64,000 bases of DNA. It comes from Sphingopyxis sp. Root154 (lineage in GTDB: Bacteria > Pseudomonadota > Alphaproteobacteria > Sphingomonadales > Sphingomonadaceae). Each line of letters starts with the position of its first letter. Position 1 is the stretch's first letter. Shown one piece after another: positions 18,633 through 28,434 of this stretch. The notes beneath the pieces were generated by a model, which saw only the letters and a list, made by a program, of their open reading frames with translations, was not told where the DNA came from and searched no databases. The stretch is taken from positions 854,725 through 918,724 of the forward strand of contig NZ_LMGI01000002.1 in assembly GCF_001427105.1 (NCBI RefSeq), read 5' to 3'. Made by a program: the position numbers and the translations under genes.

Positions 18633-18719
18633 GCGGTCGTGGCGGAACTGGTAGACGCGCAACGTTGAGGTCGTTGTGGCCGAAAGGCCGTGGAAGTTCG
18701 AGTCTTCTCGACCGCACCA
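18633..18719 (+). tRNA. tRNA-Leu (anticodon GAG)
   Basis: 87 nt including an encoded CCA. The acceptor stem GCGGTCG pairs with CGACCGC. The D arm is GCG...CGC, the anticodon stem CAACG/CGTTG with loop TTGAGGT (anticodon GAG), a class II long variable arm (GTGGCCGAAAGGCCGT), and a T arm with GTTCGAGTC. All expected features of a Leu tRNA are present. AT-rich sequence and gene remnants follow it. Confidence 0.95.
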
Positions 18720-18946
18720 TCATTTTTGATTTATCGTTTGTTTTCAGATATTAATGAAATTCTGAGAAAATTCTGGGCCACCTTTTAGGCCACCCCTCGC
18801 AACAATCTGCGGTGAAGAATAGCCCGCCGGCCGCGCGCTTCCACAGGCCATGACCTTGAAGCAGAAAGACTTTCCAAGTCGATATTCGCGGGCAAAGCGG
18901 CCCAAAAGTTTGCAATTGGTCGATGCGGGTGGGCGTCCGGAGCGCC

Positions 18947-19066
18947 TTAACCGCAGATAAGGCCGTGCAGCATCTGCGCCGCCATCATCGAGAAGGTAAT
19001 ACCGTTCCCGCCATATCCCGTTGCGGCGGGCTGCATCCGCGATCGTTGGCCACCTATCGTAATCGT
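18947..19066 (-). pseudogene. Truncated copy of the FAD-dependent oxidoreductase C-terminus
   Basis: The minus strand encodes GYGGNGITFSMMAAQMLHGL followed by ICG and a stop, nearly identical to the C-terminal region of the intact oxidase gene at 23996-25231 (one H/R change within GITFSMMAAQMLxGLICG). Similarity extends a little upstream (TIG...M) and is then lost. No N-terminal FAD-binding region is present. It is a ~40-codon relic about 5 kb from its parent-like copy. The flanking stretches 18720-18946 and 19067-19173 hold no recognisable gene. Confidence 0.85.
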
Positions 19067-19173
19067 CACGTCTGGCCGACTAGTTGTAGACGACCTCAAT
19101 CTTCCCAATCTGTGCAGTGGCTGTTTGTGGCCTGTCCGCTTTCGGATCCGAAACGCAGACACCGAACAAACTC

Positions 19174-21063
19174 TCATTTCGCGTCGGGCGCCACGGACAT
19201 CGAGATTGAGGAGGGAAAATCGCGCGAATAAAAGACCGAATGCGTCTGCGCCCGATAATCGCCCGGTTTTGCTCTCAGGATATTGGGTACGAAGGTCTGG
19301 GGGTTGCGGTCGATCAGCGGGAACCAACTGCTCTGAACCTGCACCCCGATACGGTGCCCTTTTCGAAACACGTGGGACGCCGAATGGAGGTCGATCTTAT
19401 ACTCTAACACCTTGCCCGGTTTAATCGCGGCCGGCTTTTCGTAGCTGGCGCGAAAGCGGCCACGGAACACGTCATTCGCGATCATCCGCTGACGGCCACG
19501 TAACACCTCGGGCGTCGTCGCATCGGACGGATAGATATCGACCAGCTTGACCACCCAGTCGGCATCGGTGCCTGTCGTGCTGGCAAACAGGCGCGCCGCG
19601 ATGTCGCCAGCGACGGTGACATCCTCAGCCAGTGGCTCGGTCTGCCAGAACAGCACATCCTTTCGCTTCGCGAAGGGCGCCTGATCGTCGGATATCCACG
19701 TCGACCAGTCGGATCCGGGCCGCATGAACGGCTTCAGTATGGCGCGATCGCGATACGGGACCGGGTTCGCCGGGTCCGACACGAAACTACTGACGCCCTT
19801 GCGCGGCTGCGGGGCGTCGAAGGACAGCTTGCCGTCGGCCTGCAAATACAGGTTGCGTCGCTTGCCCTCGACTGCAGGCCAGCGCGAAAGGCGCTGCCAC
19901 CGGTTGCTGCCCGACTGGAAGACGAGCGCCTCCGGTTGATCGAGTTCGCCGACGCCTTTGAGCCAATGACGAAACCAGGGAAGTTCGACCGAACTGCGAA
20001 ACCACTGCCCCGTCTGTCCGCCCAGTTCGAACGGGCCGTATTTACTGCCCTCGCCGCGCCAGCCTCCATGATTCCACGGCCCGACGACCAGATAGTTCAG
20101 GCCACGATCGTCGCCCTTCTCCTGATTGGCGTAGATCGTCATGGGGCCATAAAAATCTTCCTGATCCCACCAGCCGGCGACGATCAAATTGGGGACGGCA
20201 ACCTTCGCAGGCATCATGTGCGAGGTACGGCTATCGCGCCAGAAGCTGTCATAGTTCGGATGCGAAACGAAGTTTTGCCAGCTTGGCATCGAGCGGCCTA
20301 GCAGCCGCTGATCCATGTTGGCGAGGTCCGGCTGTTTCAGATACCAGTCATAGGCATCGTCGGTCCCGAAATCGAAAGCGTTCATCGTCCGGCCGTCCGT
20401 TTCCAGCGCCGACACCCATGACCAGGCGTAGTCGAGCCGAAAGGCACCATTGTGCAGGAAGTCGTCGCCGATGAACATGTCCTCGGGCGAAGCCTGTGAG
20501 GTCACCGCCTTGAGCGCCGGGTGCGGATTCACTGTCGCCACCGCGGCGGTCCAGCCGCCATACGACACACCGAACACACCGACCTTGCCATTATTGTCGG
20601 GCAGGTTCGTCACCAACCAGTCGATCGTGTCAAAAGTGTCGGTGGCTTCGTCGATGCCGTCCGCGGTTTTCTTGAGCGGGCGCAGGTTCACGAACTCGCC
20701 TTCGGAGCCGAATCGACCGCGGATATCCTGAAAGACGAAGATAAACTTGTCCTCGGCCAGTTCTCCATAGCCTCCCGCCTTGCTGAGGCCGAGGTCGATG
20801 CGGTCCTTGGTAAAGCCATAGGGCGACCGCGTCATAAGAATAGGAAGTTTACCGATATGGCCTTTGGGGCGCCAGACCTGTGCGTGCAGACGAACACCGT
20901 CGCGCATCGGAATCATCACGTCCTGCGCTTCGTACTCCGAGAGGCTTGGGGCGACGGCAACCGACTGGCTTGCCGCCGATTGCACCATCGCCGGCGCCCC
21001 GACAAACACGCCGAGCAGCAGCGCGGATAATGCAAAACCGTACCGGATCAAACCTGTGCGCAT
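19174..21063 (-). CDS. CocE/NonD-family serine hydrolase (alpha-amino-acid ester hydrolase-like, S15)
   Basis: 629 residues, exported: an N-terminal signal peptide (about 1-30). The alpha/beta-hydrolase domain has the nucleophile Ser167 in GVSYGGW, the acid in AGWWDQEDFYG and the His in GPWNHGGW, the pattern of alpha-amino-acid ester hydrolases and glutaryl-acylases. A C-terminal jelly-roll domain (X-Pro dipeptidyl-peptidase type, about 400-629) follows. Family members hydrolyse amino-acid esters, acyl amides or beta-lactam side chains in the periplasm. The ATG at 21063 has GAGGGG upstream; an in-frame TTG lies three codons earlier. The neighbouring aminotransferase and metallohydrolase genes hint at use of amino-acid derivatives. 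Confidence 0.86.
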   Translation of the reverse strand: MRTGLIRYGFALSALLLGVFVGAPAMVQSAASQSVAVAPSLSEYEAQDVMIPMRDGVRLHAQVWRPKGHIGKLPILMTRSPYGFTKDRIDLGLSKAGGYGELAEDKFIFVFQDIRGRFGSEGEFVNLRPLKKTADGIDEATDTFDTIDWLVTNLPDNNGKVGVFGVSYGGWTAAVATVNPHPALKAVTSQASPEDMFIGDDFLHNGAFRLDYAWSWVSALETDGRTMNAFDFGTDDAYDWYLKQPDLANMDQRLLGRSMPSWQNFVSHPNYDSFWRDSRTSHMMPAKVAVPNLIVAGWWDQEDFYGPMTIYANQEKGDDRGLNYLVVGPWNHGGWRGEGSKYGPFELGGQTGQWFRSSVELPWFRHWLKGVGELDQPEALVFQSGSNRWQRLSRWPAVEGKRRNLYLQADGKLSFDAPQPRKGVSSFVSDPANPVPYRDRAILKPFMRPGSDWSTWISDDQAPFAKRKDVLFWQTEPLAEDVTVAGDIAARLFASTTGTDADWVVKLVDIYPSDATTPEVLRGRQRMIANDVFRGRFRASYEKPAAIKPGKVLEYKIDLHSASHVFRKGHRIGVQVQSSWFPLIDRNPQTFVPNILRAKPGDYRAQTHSVFYSRDFPSSISMSVAPDAK

Positions 21064-21438
21064 GACCGCCAATCCCCTCGACTTGTTTGGACGGCTCAGA
21101 CATGACGGATTGACCGTGAAAGTCCAAATAATTTTCCAAATGGGATTGAATTTTTCTAATTTGCGTGCATTTTCTCTGATTTAAGGGGCGGTTCGCGGTC
21201 ATCCAAACGCGTCTTTTCTTCCTTTCACGAGGATGCGCCGCCGCGCCAAGGTTATGAGAATATGATTTCGATCCGGGAATAGTCCGAACCCTCTCCCCCG
21301 CTGATTGCTGAAGGTTCAGCGCATCCACTGGCGTTGTCCCGATTTCAAGAAGACGTCGTGCGCAAAGGAAGTGGCATGGAACTACCCTATCGGCCATGCG
21401 CAAAGCATTTGAGATAATTACAGTGGAGCCAATTCGCT
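21064..21438. other. Divergent intergenic region, AT-rich
   Basis: 375 bp between the divergent hydrolase (-) and aminotransferase (+) genes. It contains an AT-rich core around 21115-21185 (TTTTCCAAATGGG, TTTTTCTAATTT), unlike the GC-rich surroundings, and should hold both promoters. No gene, clear operator or terminator was recognised. Confidence 0.5.
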
Positions 21439-22572
21439 ATGCCGGTTGAGATCGATCCCTTTCATGCCATCGCCATCAGCCGTCTCGCGCATCGGATGCG
21501 AGCCGAAGGACGATCGGTGATTCATATGGAGTTCGGCCAGCCGTCGACGGGTGCTCCGGAAGCCGCAATTGAGGTTGCGCATCGCATTCTCGATGCCGAT
21601 GGCATGGGCTATTGGGAAAGCCCGGATCTCAAAGCCCGTATCGCGGCACATTATGGCGAAGCCTATGGCGTCGCGGTAAATCCGGAACGGGTCATACTCA
21701 CTTGCGGCGCGTCGCCCGCCTTCGTCCTCGCGCTGTCCTGTCTTTTTTCGCCCGGCGCCAGCGTAGCCCTCGCGCGCCCCGGTTATGTCGCATATCGGAA
21801 TACGCTGAAGGCGCTCCATCTCTCGCCGATCGAACTCGCCTGCGGCGAAGTCGAACGGTACCAGATCACCGCCGACGCGATCGAGCGGCTGGAGCCGGCG
21901 CCGGACGGCCTGATCGTCGCGAGCCCTGCCAATCCGACCGGAACCATCATTCCGCCCGACGAGCTCCGGGCCATAGCAGAGGTGTGCAAGCGCCGCGGCA
22001 TCGCTCTCGTATCGGACGAGATCTATCACGGCCTCAGCTACACGCTTCCGGCCGAGTCCATGCTGCAGCACGCGCCCGACGCACTGATCGTCAACAGCTT
22101 CTCCAAATATTTCAGCATGGCCGGTTGGCGCCTGGGATGGCTCGTTGTGCCAGAGCACCTCGTCGACGCCGCCCGCGCCCGGATGGGCAATCTGTTTCTG
22201 ACGCCGCCGTCCCTCGCCCAACATGCCGGCCTGATCGCGTTCGACTGCCGGGACGAACTGGAAGGCCACATTCACACATATGCGCGCAACCGCGAACTCC
22301 TGCTCAAGGCCCTTCCAGAAATGGGTCTGCGTCGAATCGCGCCGCCGGATGGCGCGTTTTATATCTATGCCGATGTCGGGCACCTGACGAACGATAGCCT
22401 GTCCTTCTGCGAAGCCCTGCTGCACGATACGGGCGTAGCCGTGGCTCCCGGCCTGGACTTCGATCCGGTGGACGGCAATGGCTTCATCCGCCTCAGCTTC
22501 GCCGTTTCGACCGACCTGGTCGAAGAGGCGATCCGGCGTATAGATCCATGGTTCGCTGCCAAGGCGCTTTGA
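21439..22572 (+). CDS. Class I/II pyridoxal-phosphate aminotransferase
   Basis: 377 residues, a fold-type I aminotransferase of the AspC/MalY-like group. The motifs are in order: EFGQPSTGAP near 31, the Y/P region SPANPTG (about 172), SDEIYHGLSY (about 193) and the PLP-lysine segment NSFSKYFSMAGWRLGW (Lys near 221), then the Arg-containing FIRLSFAVS near the end. It would transfer an amino group between an amino acid and a 2-oxo acid. It reads into the M14-type gene 47 bp downstream, so the two form a probable operon. The precise substrate cannot be read from the sequence. Confidence 0.9.
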   Translation: MPVEIDPFHAIAISRLAHRMRAEGRSVIHMEFGQPSTGAPEAAIEVAHRILDADGMGYWESPDLKARIAAHYGEAYGVAVNPERVILTCGASPAFVLALSCLFSPGASVALARPGYVAYRNTLKALHLSPIELACGEVERYQITADAIERLEPAPDGLIVASPANPTGTIIPPDELRAIAEVCKRRGIALVSDEIYHGLSYTLPAESMLQHAPDALIVNSFSKYFSMAGWRLGWLVVPEHLVDAARARMGNLFLTPPSLAQHAGLIAFDCRDELEGHIHTYARNRELLLKALPEMGLRRIAPPDGAFYIYADVGHLTNDSLSFCEALLHDTGVAVAPGLDFDPVDGNGFIRLSFAVSTDLVEEAIRRIDPWFAAKAL

Positions 22573-22619
22573 CCTCCCGCCCTGTTGTGCGAGTCTCCGA
22601 TCTATTAGGACAAAATGAG

Positions 22620-23540
22620 ATGACCGATTCCAGCTTTTATCCAGTGGGCAACCTTGGGCAACCTTGGGACGCCATCGAATTGGACCAGTGGCGCAGCCGC
22701 CAATCGCGCTTGCGCCGCTATGATGTCGACATCGTGCCGCGGATCGACGCTCTGGCGCAACGTTATGAGAAACTCACATATGGCAAGCTCGATTATGCCG
22801 GGGAGCAGTTCGCACTGCTGGCGCTGCGCGATCGGTATCTCGATCCGGCCCTGCCGTCGGCGCTGCTGACCGGCGGCGTGCATGGATATGAAACCAGCGG
22901 AGTCCTCGGCGCGCTCGAATTTCTCGAGACGAGCGCGGAGGATTACGCCGGCAAGGTCAATCTTCTGGTGGTGCCTTGCGTCAGCCCTTGGGCGTATGAG
23001 CGCATCAATCGCTGGAACTATGACGCCGTCGATCCCAACCGGAATTTTCGTGCCGACGGTCCGGCGCGCGAATCCACCGCGCTTATCGAGCTCGTTCGAT
23101 CCATGCCAAGCCCGTTCCTGGTGCATATCGACCTGCACGAAACGACCGATAGCGACGAAATCGAATTCGGTCCCGCGCGAGCCGCGCGCGACGGCAAGGA
23201 TTTTGAGGCGGGCATCATCCCCGATGGCTTTTACCTCGTCGACGACAGCGAGAATCCGCAACCCGAATTCCAGCGATCGATCATCGCCGCAGTGGAACAG
23301 GTGACCCATATCGCGCGCCCCGATTCAAAAGGAGAGATCATCGGTTCGACCGTCGTTGAGCACGGCGTGATCGAATATCCGCTCAATGAGCTGGCTCTTT
23401 GTCCCTCGATCACCGGCGCGCGCTACACGACGACCACCGAAGTCTATCCTGACAGCCCGCGCACGACCCCGGAGAAATGTATTCGAGCTCAGGTCATAGC
23501 AGCGCGCGCGGCGCTGGACTTTGCGCTGGCGCACGTGTGA
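22620..23540 (+). CDS. M14-type zinc metallohydrolase (carboxypeptidase/succinylglutamate-desuccinylase-like)
   Basis: 306 residues from the ATG at 22620, with AGGA ten bases upstream; a longer frame starts inside the aminotransferase gene. The zinc site is HGYE (HxxE, about residue 83) plus a downstream His in VHIDLHETTD, with the substrate-binding NRNF motif between. These are M14/AstE-like features. Members remove C-terminal amino acids or N-acyl groups. There is no signal peptide, so it acts in the cytoplasm. It is the second gene after the aminotransferase. Confidence 0.85.
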   Translation: MTDSSFYPVGNLGQPWDAIELDQWRSRQSRLRRYDVDIVPRIDALAQRYEKLTYGKLDYAGEQFALLALRDRYLDPALPSALLTGGVHGYETSGVLGALEFLETSAEDYAGKVNLLVVPCVSPWAYERINRWNYDAVDPNRNFRADGPARESTALIELVRSMPSPFLVHIDLHETTDSDEIEFGPARAARDGKDFEAGIIPDGFYLVDDSENPQPEFQRSIIAAVEQVTHIARPDSKGEIIGSTVVEHGVIEYPLNELALCPSITGARYTTTTEVYPDSPRTTPEKCIRAQVIAARAALDFALAHV

Positions 23541-23654
23541 CAGTGCGTTCGCTCATCGCCGGATTTGGCCGATGGCAGGCAGGCAGATTTTGAGCGCAAA
23601 TGCTGCAAAAGCGAACGTCGAGAGGCGGCGCGTACAGAGAACGCCGCCTTCAAA

Positions 23655-23900
23655 ACTTGGAGATTAAATCCGCCGTCGATCGTGAGACTGGCTCCCGTCA
23701 TATAGCCAGCTTCATCATTGACTACGTCAGCCACAAGACCGGCGATTTCCTCGGGTTGTGCCACGCGCTTCAGCGGACTCATTTTTGCTTCGATTTCATG
23801 TGCGGCGGCTTCGCTCGATACATTAGGTAAGGGCCACGGCGTAGCCTCCGCGCGCAAGCTGCTCGCCAATGGCTGCGCCAATCCCGCGCGAGCCGGCGCG
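23655..23900 (-). pseudogene. SDR gene remnant with internal deletion
   Basis: One minus-strand frame carries the SDR N-terminal glycine motif (AGSRGIGAAIGEQLARGG). At about 23822 it joins, in another frame, the SDR C-terminal part (AAAHEIEAKMSPLKRV, PEEIAGLVADVV, YMTGASLTIDGGF). The whole middle, including the catalytic Ser-Tyr-Lys region, is absent, and the frames do not match. It is a clear relic. The rest of the gap 23541-23995 shows no other gene. Confidence 0.88.
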
Positions 23901-23995
23901 CAAGAGATTCCCTTTGCGCGGAGGGCTGACGCTTCGGAGCGAAGATTTGCACGAGGCGAACGACCAGCTTTGAGGCGGAGCGTATTTTCCAGCGA

Positions 23996-25231
23996 TCAAA
24001 ACTTGCGATGAAAGCTGACCAAGTCCGCATCGGGGTCGCCATAACCGCAAATCAGGCCTCGGAGCATCTGCGCCGCCATCATCGAGAAGGTGATGCCATT
24101 TCCGCCATATCCCATCGCGGCATAGCAGTTCGGCATGCCGGGGATGGGACCGATGGTGGGCGTACCGACCGGGCTGTCGCCGAAACTGCCCGCCCAGCTA
24201 TATACCGGCGCGGCGTCGATGCCGGGCAGCAAGGCGGCAAGCTTTTGTGACAATGTCGCGGCCTTATCGGGAAGCTTGGCGTCGCGGACCATCGCATCGC
24301 CAATTTCCTCGTCCTCGCCGCCGCAAATAATCTCTCCGCGCGGCGTGGTACGGATGTAGAGATAGGGATCGGCGGCTTCCCAGATCATCGCGGCCGTCGG
24401 CCAGATGGCGCGGGGCTGCGGGCGAGTTGCGATCGACCAGCTCGAGATGATCTTATTCCCCTTGCGCGGGATTCCCTTCATCATCTCATAACCCGTGGCC
24501 ATGACGACATGGCGCGCACGGATAGTCGGTCCGCGAGCTGTAAAGAGCGTCACCCGATCGCCCGCCGGCGATATGTCGCATATATCGACCGGCGAATAGA
24601 GCCGCGCGCCGCGCGCCAGCGCGACGTTCAGATAGCCCGTTGTCAGACGGCGTGGGTCCGCCGAATAATTGCCGAAGCCGATCAGAGCGTGGCGCCCCTT
24701 GATTCCATAGCATTCCTGCACGGAGGCGGGTTTGAGCAATTCGACCTCGAAGCCCGCGCGCCGCCGGGCGTCGGCCTCGCGCGCAAGCCCGTCGGCATCG
24801 AGAACATTGCCGTCGAGATAGATCGATCCTCGCGTCGCGCCATCGGCGGCAAGACCCAGCCGCTCGGTCCGCTCGCGCAGTGCGTCGACCGACTGGCGCG
24901 AGCGGCGCCAGATACGCTCGGCCTTTTCGCGCCCGATCCGTTCGGCCATCAACGACAGCGGCGTGTCGAGTTCATATTGCAGCATGGCGGTCGATGCCGC
25001 GGTCGATCCTTCCGCGGGGCCACGGCGGTCGACGACGACGGTCTTAAACCCGGCATCCGAAAGCGCCTCGGCGATCAGGGCGCCCGACACGCCCGCCCCG
25101 ACGACGACCACGTCGCACGCGATGTCACGTGTCAGCGGCTGTGCGGCAATCGCGGGGCGACGCCGTGCCGACCAGATCGACTGGCCGGTGCGAAGGTCGC
25201 GATGATTGGTGACCGATGTGCGGCTCACCAA
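23996..25231 (-). CDS. FAD-dependent oxidoreductase, D-amino-acid oxidase (DAO) family
   Basis: 411 residues. An N-terminal Rossmann motif DVVVVGAGVSGALIAEAL is followed by VVVDRRGPAEGSTAAST, the usual flavin-binding start of DAO-fold oxidases. The C-terminal segment GPIPGMPNCYAAMGYGGNGI completes the FAD site. Members oxidise secondary or primary amines of amino acids, or glycerol-3-phosphate, in the cytoplasm or at the membrane. The gene is the intact copy of which 18947-19066 is a fragment. It ends next to the SDR relic and lies 9 bp past the catalase gene end on the same strand. An H2O2-forming oxidase beside a catalase would make sense but is only a suggestion. Confidence 0.86.
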   Translation of the reverse strand: MVSRTSVTNHRDLRTGQSIWSARRRPAIAAQPLTRDIACDVVVVGAGVSGALIAEALSDAGFKTVVVDRRGPAEGSTAASTAMLQYELDTPLSLMAERIGREKAERIWRRSRQSVDALRERTERLGLAADGATRGSIYLDGNVLDADGLAREADARRRAGFEVELLKPASVQECYGIKGRHALIGFGNYSADPRRLTTGYLNVALARGARLYSPVDICDISPAGDRVTLFTARGPTIRARHVVMATGYEMMKGIPRKGNKIISSWSIATRPQPRAIWPTAAMIWEAADPYLYIRTTPRGEIICGGEDEEIGDAMVRDAKLPDKAATLSQKLAALLPGIDAAPVYSWAGSFGDSPVGTPTIGPIPGMPNCYAAMGYGGNGITFSMMAAQMLRGLICGYGDPDADLVSFHRKF

Positions 25232-25240
25232 AATGCACGA

Positions 25241-27388
25241 TCAGGCAAGATCGCGCACCTTGGGTTCGCGTGCCCAGTGACGCCGCGTGCCGACGCCCGC
25301 GAACGCATCGATCGCGACGACGCCGCTATCCTTTTCGACCCCTGCCTTGTCGAGCAGGATTTGCGTCGCCGGGTCATGCGCGATCGTCTTGCAATGGCCA
25401 AAGGCGTCCATGAACCACTGAACCGCTGCGCCCTGCTTCGAGAGCGCTTTGGCCTGTTCGTCGGTGAGGATCGACGCGACTGCGTCGAACAGCACCGAGG
25501 GCGAGCCCGCGAGTTGACCATCGGCCTTGAGCGTGCCGCCCTTGACCTTGATCCCGCCGACCTTGGGCGCGACGAGGAATGCGGTGCCGCCAGCGCCTTC
25601 GATGTCGCCTTTCAGCTTGTCGATCGCCGCCTTGTCCGATCCTTCGGCAAAGAGAATCGCGACCTTGCGCCCTTCCATGGTGTCGTCGGCATTTTTCTGG
25701 ATCGACAGCGCTTCGGATGGTTTGAGATCGACCGGCGCACGCGCGGCCTTTTCCTTAGACGGCAAGTCGATGGCAAGGCCTGCGGCGACGCGCTTCGCCA
25801 GTTCCTCGTCGATATTGCGCAGTTGGCCGACAACGCGCGATCGGACGTGATCGAGCGTGACCTTCGACAGCTCGAACACCAGCGCCGAGGCAATATGCGC
25901 CTGCTCATTCTCGGTCTGCGACAGGTAGAACAGCCGCGCCTGGCTGAAATGATCGGCGAACAGCTCGGCCCGGACGCGCAGCTTCTGCATGGGATCGTTA
26001 CGCTCGTCATTCGTCGCGAAGGTCGTGAACCCCGTTTCGGCGCTCGCGCGCGGACCGCCATTCTCGCCGGCTTCGGCAAGGCTATTCGGTTCGTAGTTCG
26101 CGCGGCCCGTCGGGACGAGCGTCTGCATCATCCCGTCGCGCTGGAAATTGTGGAATGGGCATTTGGGCGCGTTGATCGGGATCTGGTGGAAATTGGTCGT
26201 CCCCAGCCGTGACTTCTGCGTGTCGAGATAGGAGAAGAGTCGACCCTGCAGCAGCGGGTCGTTGCTGAAATCGATCCCTGGAATGATGTTCGATGGCAGG
26301 AAGGCGACCTGTTCGGTCTCGGCGAAGAAATTATCGACGTTGCGGTTGAGCGTCATCCGCCCGACGATCTCGACCGGAATATCCTCTTCGGGGATCAGCT
26401 TGGTCGCGTCGAGCACGTCATAGGGTTGCTTGGCCGCAAAGGCCTCGTCGAAGACCTGGACGCCGAGATCCCACGCCGGGAAGTCGCCCCCATCAATCGC
26501 TTCGAACAGGTCGCGGCGGTGGAAGTCGGGATCGGCGCCCGCAATCTTGACCGCTTCGTCCCACGTCGTCGACTGGAGGCCGAGCACGGGCTTCCAGTGG
26601 AATTTGACGAATTTGCCGTCGCCCTTTTCGTTGACGAAGCGGAAGGTGTGGACGCCGAAGCCCTCGATCATGCGGAAGCTGCGCGGGATCGTGCGGTCGG
26701 ACATCGCCCACATGATCATGTGCATCGCCTCCGGCATCAGCCCGATGAAATCCCAGAAGGTGTCATGCGCGCTCGCCGCCTGCGGATAGCCGCGGTCGGC
26801 TTCCATCTTCACGCTGTGGACGAGGTCGGGGAATTTCATCGCGTCCTGAATGAAGAAGACCGGGATATTGTTGCCGACAAGGTCCCAGTTGCCGCTGTCG
26901 GTGTAGAGCTTGACCGCAAAGCCGCGCACGTCGCGCGGCGTATCGACCGACCCCGCACCGCCGGCAACGGTCGAAAAGCGGACGAAGACCGGACAGGTGT
27001 CGCCAGTCTTCTGGAAGATCGATGCCTTGGTCAGGCCCGGAATCGCCTTGGTGCATTCGAACACCCCATGCGCGCCCGATCCGCGTGCGTGGACGATGCG
27101 TTCGGGGATGCGCTCATGATCGAAATGGAAGATTTTCTCGCGAAGGACGAAATCCTCGAGCAAGGTCGGCCCACGTTCGCCGGCGCGCAGCGAATTCTGG
27201 TTGTCGGAAATTCGGTGGCCGAAATTGTCGGTGAGATAAGCCGCCGCGTCGGCGACGTTGGTGCCTACTTGCTGGTGCAGTTCATCGCCATTGCCCCGGT
27301 GATCGGTTGGCGCTGTTTGGCCCTCTCCCGGCTGATGGACGCGAAGAGCGTGGTCGGTCGCAGGGGAAGGCGCGGGCTTCTTGGCCAT
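25241..27388 (-). CDS. katE: Large-subunit (clade 2) catalase, HPII type
   Basis: 715 residues, the length of HPII catalases. The heme-side motif [12 protein letters not shown] with the catalytic His, the Asn in [17 protein letters not shown] and the proximal Tyr in RLFSYLDTQ are all present. The C-terminal ~150 residues form the flavodoxin/DJ-1-like domain of clade 2 ([17 protein letters not shown]). It breaks down H2O2 in the cytoplasm. AAGGAA lies before the ATG. It is followed by the FAD oxidase gene and preceded by the thioredoxin-reductase-like gene, all on the minus strand. Confidence 0.96.
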   Translation of the reverse strand: MAKKPAPSPATDHALRVHQPGEGQTAPTDHRGNGDELHQQVGTNVADAAAYLTDNFGHRISDNQNSLRAGERGPTLLEDFVLREKIFHFDHERIPERIVHARGSGAHGVFECTKAIPGLTKASIFQKTGDTCPVFVRFSTVAGGAGSVDTPRDVRGFAVKLYTDSGNWDLVGNNIPVFFIQDAMKFPDLVHSVKMEADRGYPQAASAHDTFWDFIGLMPEAMHMIMWAMSDRTIPRSFRMIEGFGVHTFRFVNEKGDGKFVKFHWKPVLGLQSTTWDEAVKIAGADPDFHRRDLFEAIDGGDFPAWDLGVQVFDEAFAAKQPYDVLDATKLIPEEDIPVEIVGRMTLNRNVDNFFAETEQVAFLPSNIIPGIDFSNDPLLQGRLFSYLDTQKSRLGTTNFHQIPINAPKCPFHNFQRDGMMQTLVPTGRANYEPNSLAEAGENGGPRASAETGFTTFATNDERNDPMQKLRVRAELFADHFSQARLFYLSQTENEQAHIASALVFELSKVTLDHVRSRVVGQLRNIDEELAKRVAAGLAIDLPSKEKAARAPVDLKPSEALSIQKNADDTMEGRKVAILFAEGSDKAAIDKLKGDIEGAGGTAFLVAPKVGGIKVKGGTLKADGQLAGSPSVLFDAVASILTDEQAKALSKQGAAVQWFMDAFGHCKTIAHDPATQILLDKAGVEKDSGVVAIDAFAGVGTRRHWAREPKVRDLA

Positions 27389-27468
27389 GATCGGTTCCTT
27401 GGGTCGGAGGGGTTTGAGTCTTCAACCCCCCGCTCGCCCCTAAGTTTCGCGGAACCTCGCATCCCGTG

Positions 27469-28434
27469 CTATTTCTGGTCGGCCATCACATGCCCCTCCT
27501 GTTCGCGCAGCCAGTTATGGAGGCGCGTCGCCGCCATCGCCCCCTGTCCGGTCGCGACGCTGATCTGGTCAAGACCGGCAACGACATCGCCGGCGGCATA
27601 TACGCCGGGAAGCAGCCCGTCCGAATAGGCGGTAAAGGGAAGGCAACCGTTGGGATCGGTCAGCGGCCCGAGCATGGCCGCAAGCTCGCTGCGCGGCGTC
27701 GATCCGAACGCCGGGTAAAGGATGTCGAACCGACGCGGCGCGGCTTCGTCCTCAAGCGTGACGGATATCGTCGTGCCGGCCGCATCAAGGCGCAGAACCC
27801 GGCCTTCGAGTACGCCGACCCCGCTTGCCTCGAGTTCGGCGCGCTGCGCATCGGTCAGCGCGACCTGCCATTTCGGGATGAGCGTGACGTCGCTCGAATA
27901 TTGCCGCAGGAACATCGCTTCGGCGGCGCCATGGAGGTCGGAGCCGAGAACCGCGATCCGCTCTTCGCTATGTTCAAAGCCGTCGCAGATCGGGCAATAG
28001 CGCAGCACGCCGCTTTGAACCGCTGTCTTGTGATCGCCGCTGTCGAGTTTCGCCAGATTGGTGTCGACGCCCGTCGCGAGGATCAGGCCGCGTGCATCGA
28101 TGGTCGCACCGCCTTCGAGACGCGCGCGAAAGCCCCCGTCATTTTCTCGCCGCACGATCTCGACAACCCTGCCCTCGGCAATCTCGGCGCCGTAGCGCAC
28201 CGCATGTTCGCTCATGCGCGCAATGAGATCAGCCCCGATGATCCCGTCGGGAAAGCCCGGAACGTTGCGCGAGCGCGGAACCCAGAGCGTGCGCGAGCTG
28301 CCGTCATGCACGATCCGCACGCGGCGCCGGTAGCGCGCGAGGTACATACCGGCGGTGAGGCCCGCCGGACCCGCGCCCACGACCAGTACATCAAGCGCGG
28401 GCGTCTCGCCGTTGGAAGGCGGTTCGAGTTTCAC
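27469..28434 (-). CDS. Thioredoxin-reductase-like FAD/NAD(P) pyridine nucleotide-disulfide oxidoreductase
   Basis: 321 residues from a GTG at 28434 that overlaps the DUF72 stop (GTGA). The FAD motif DVLVVGAGPAGLTAGMYLAR is followed by a redox-active pair in YCPICDGF and the C-terminal GVYAAGDVV motif. The NADPH-domain motif is IAVLGSDLHGAAEA, with Ser-Asp where GxGxxA is usual. It resembles bacterial thioredoxin reductase-like proteins of unknown partner more than the housekeeping TrxB. It probably works in redox defence, given the coupled DUF72 and nearby catalase genes. Confidence 0.85.
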   Translation of the reverse strand: MKLEPPSNGETPALDVLVVGAGPAGLTAGMYLARYRRRVRIVHDGSSRTLWVPRSRNVPGFPDGIIGADLIARMSEHAVRYGAEIAEGRVVEIVRRENDGGFRARLEGGATIDARGLILATGVDTNLAKLDSGDHKTAVQSGVLRYCPICDGFEHSEERIAVLGSDLHGAAEAMFLRQYSSDVTLIPKWQVALTDAQRAELEASGVGVLEGRVLRLDAAGTTISVTLEDEAAPRRFDILYPAFGSTPRSELAAMLGPLTDPNGCLPFTAYSDGLLPGVYAAGDVVAGLDQISVATGQGAMAATRLHNWLREQEGHVMADQK

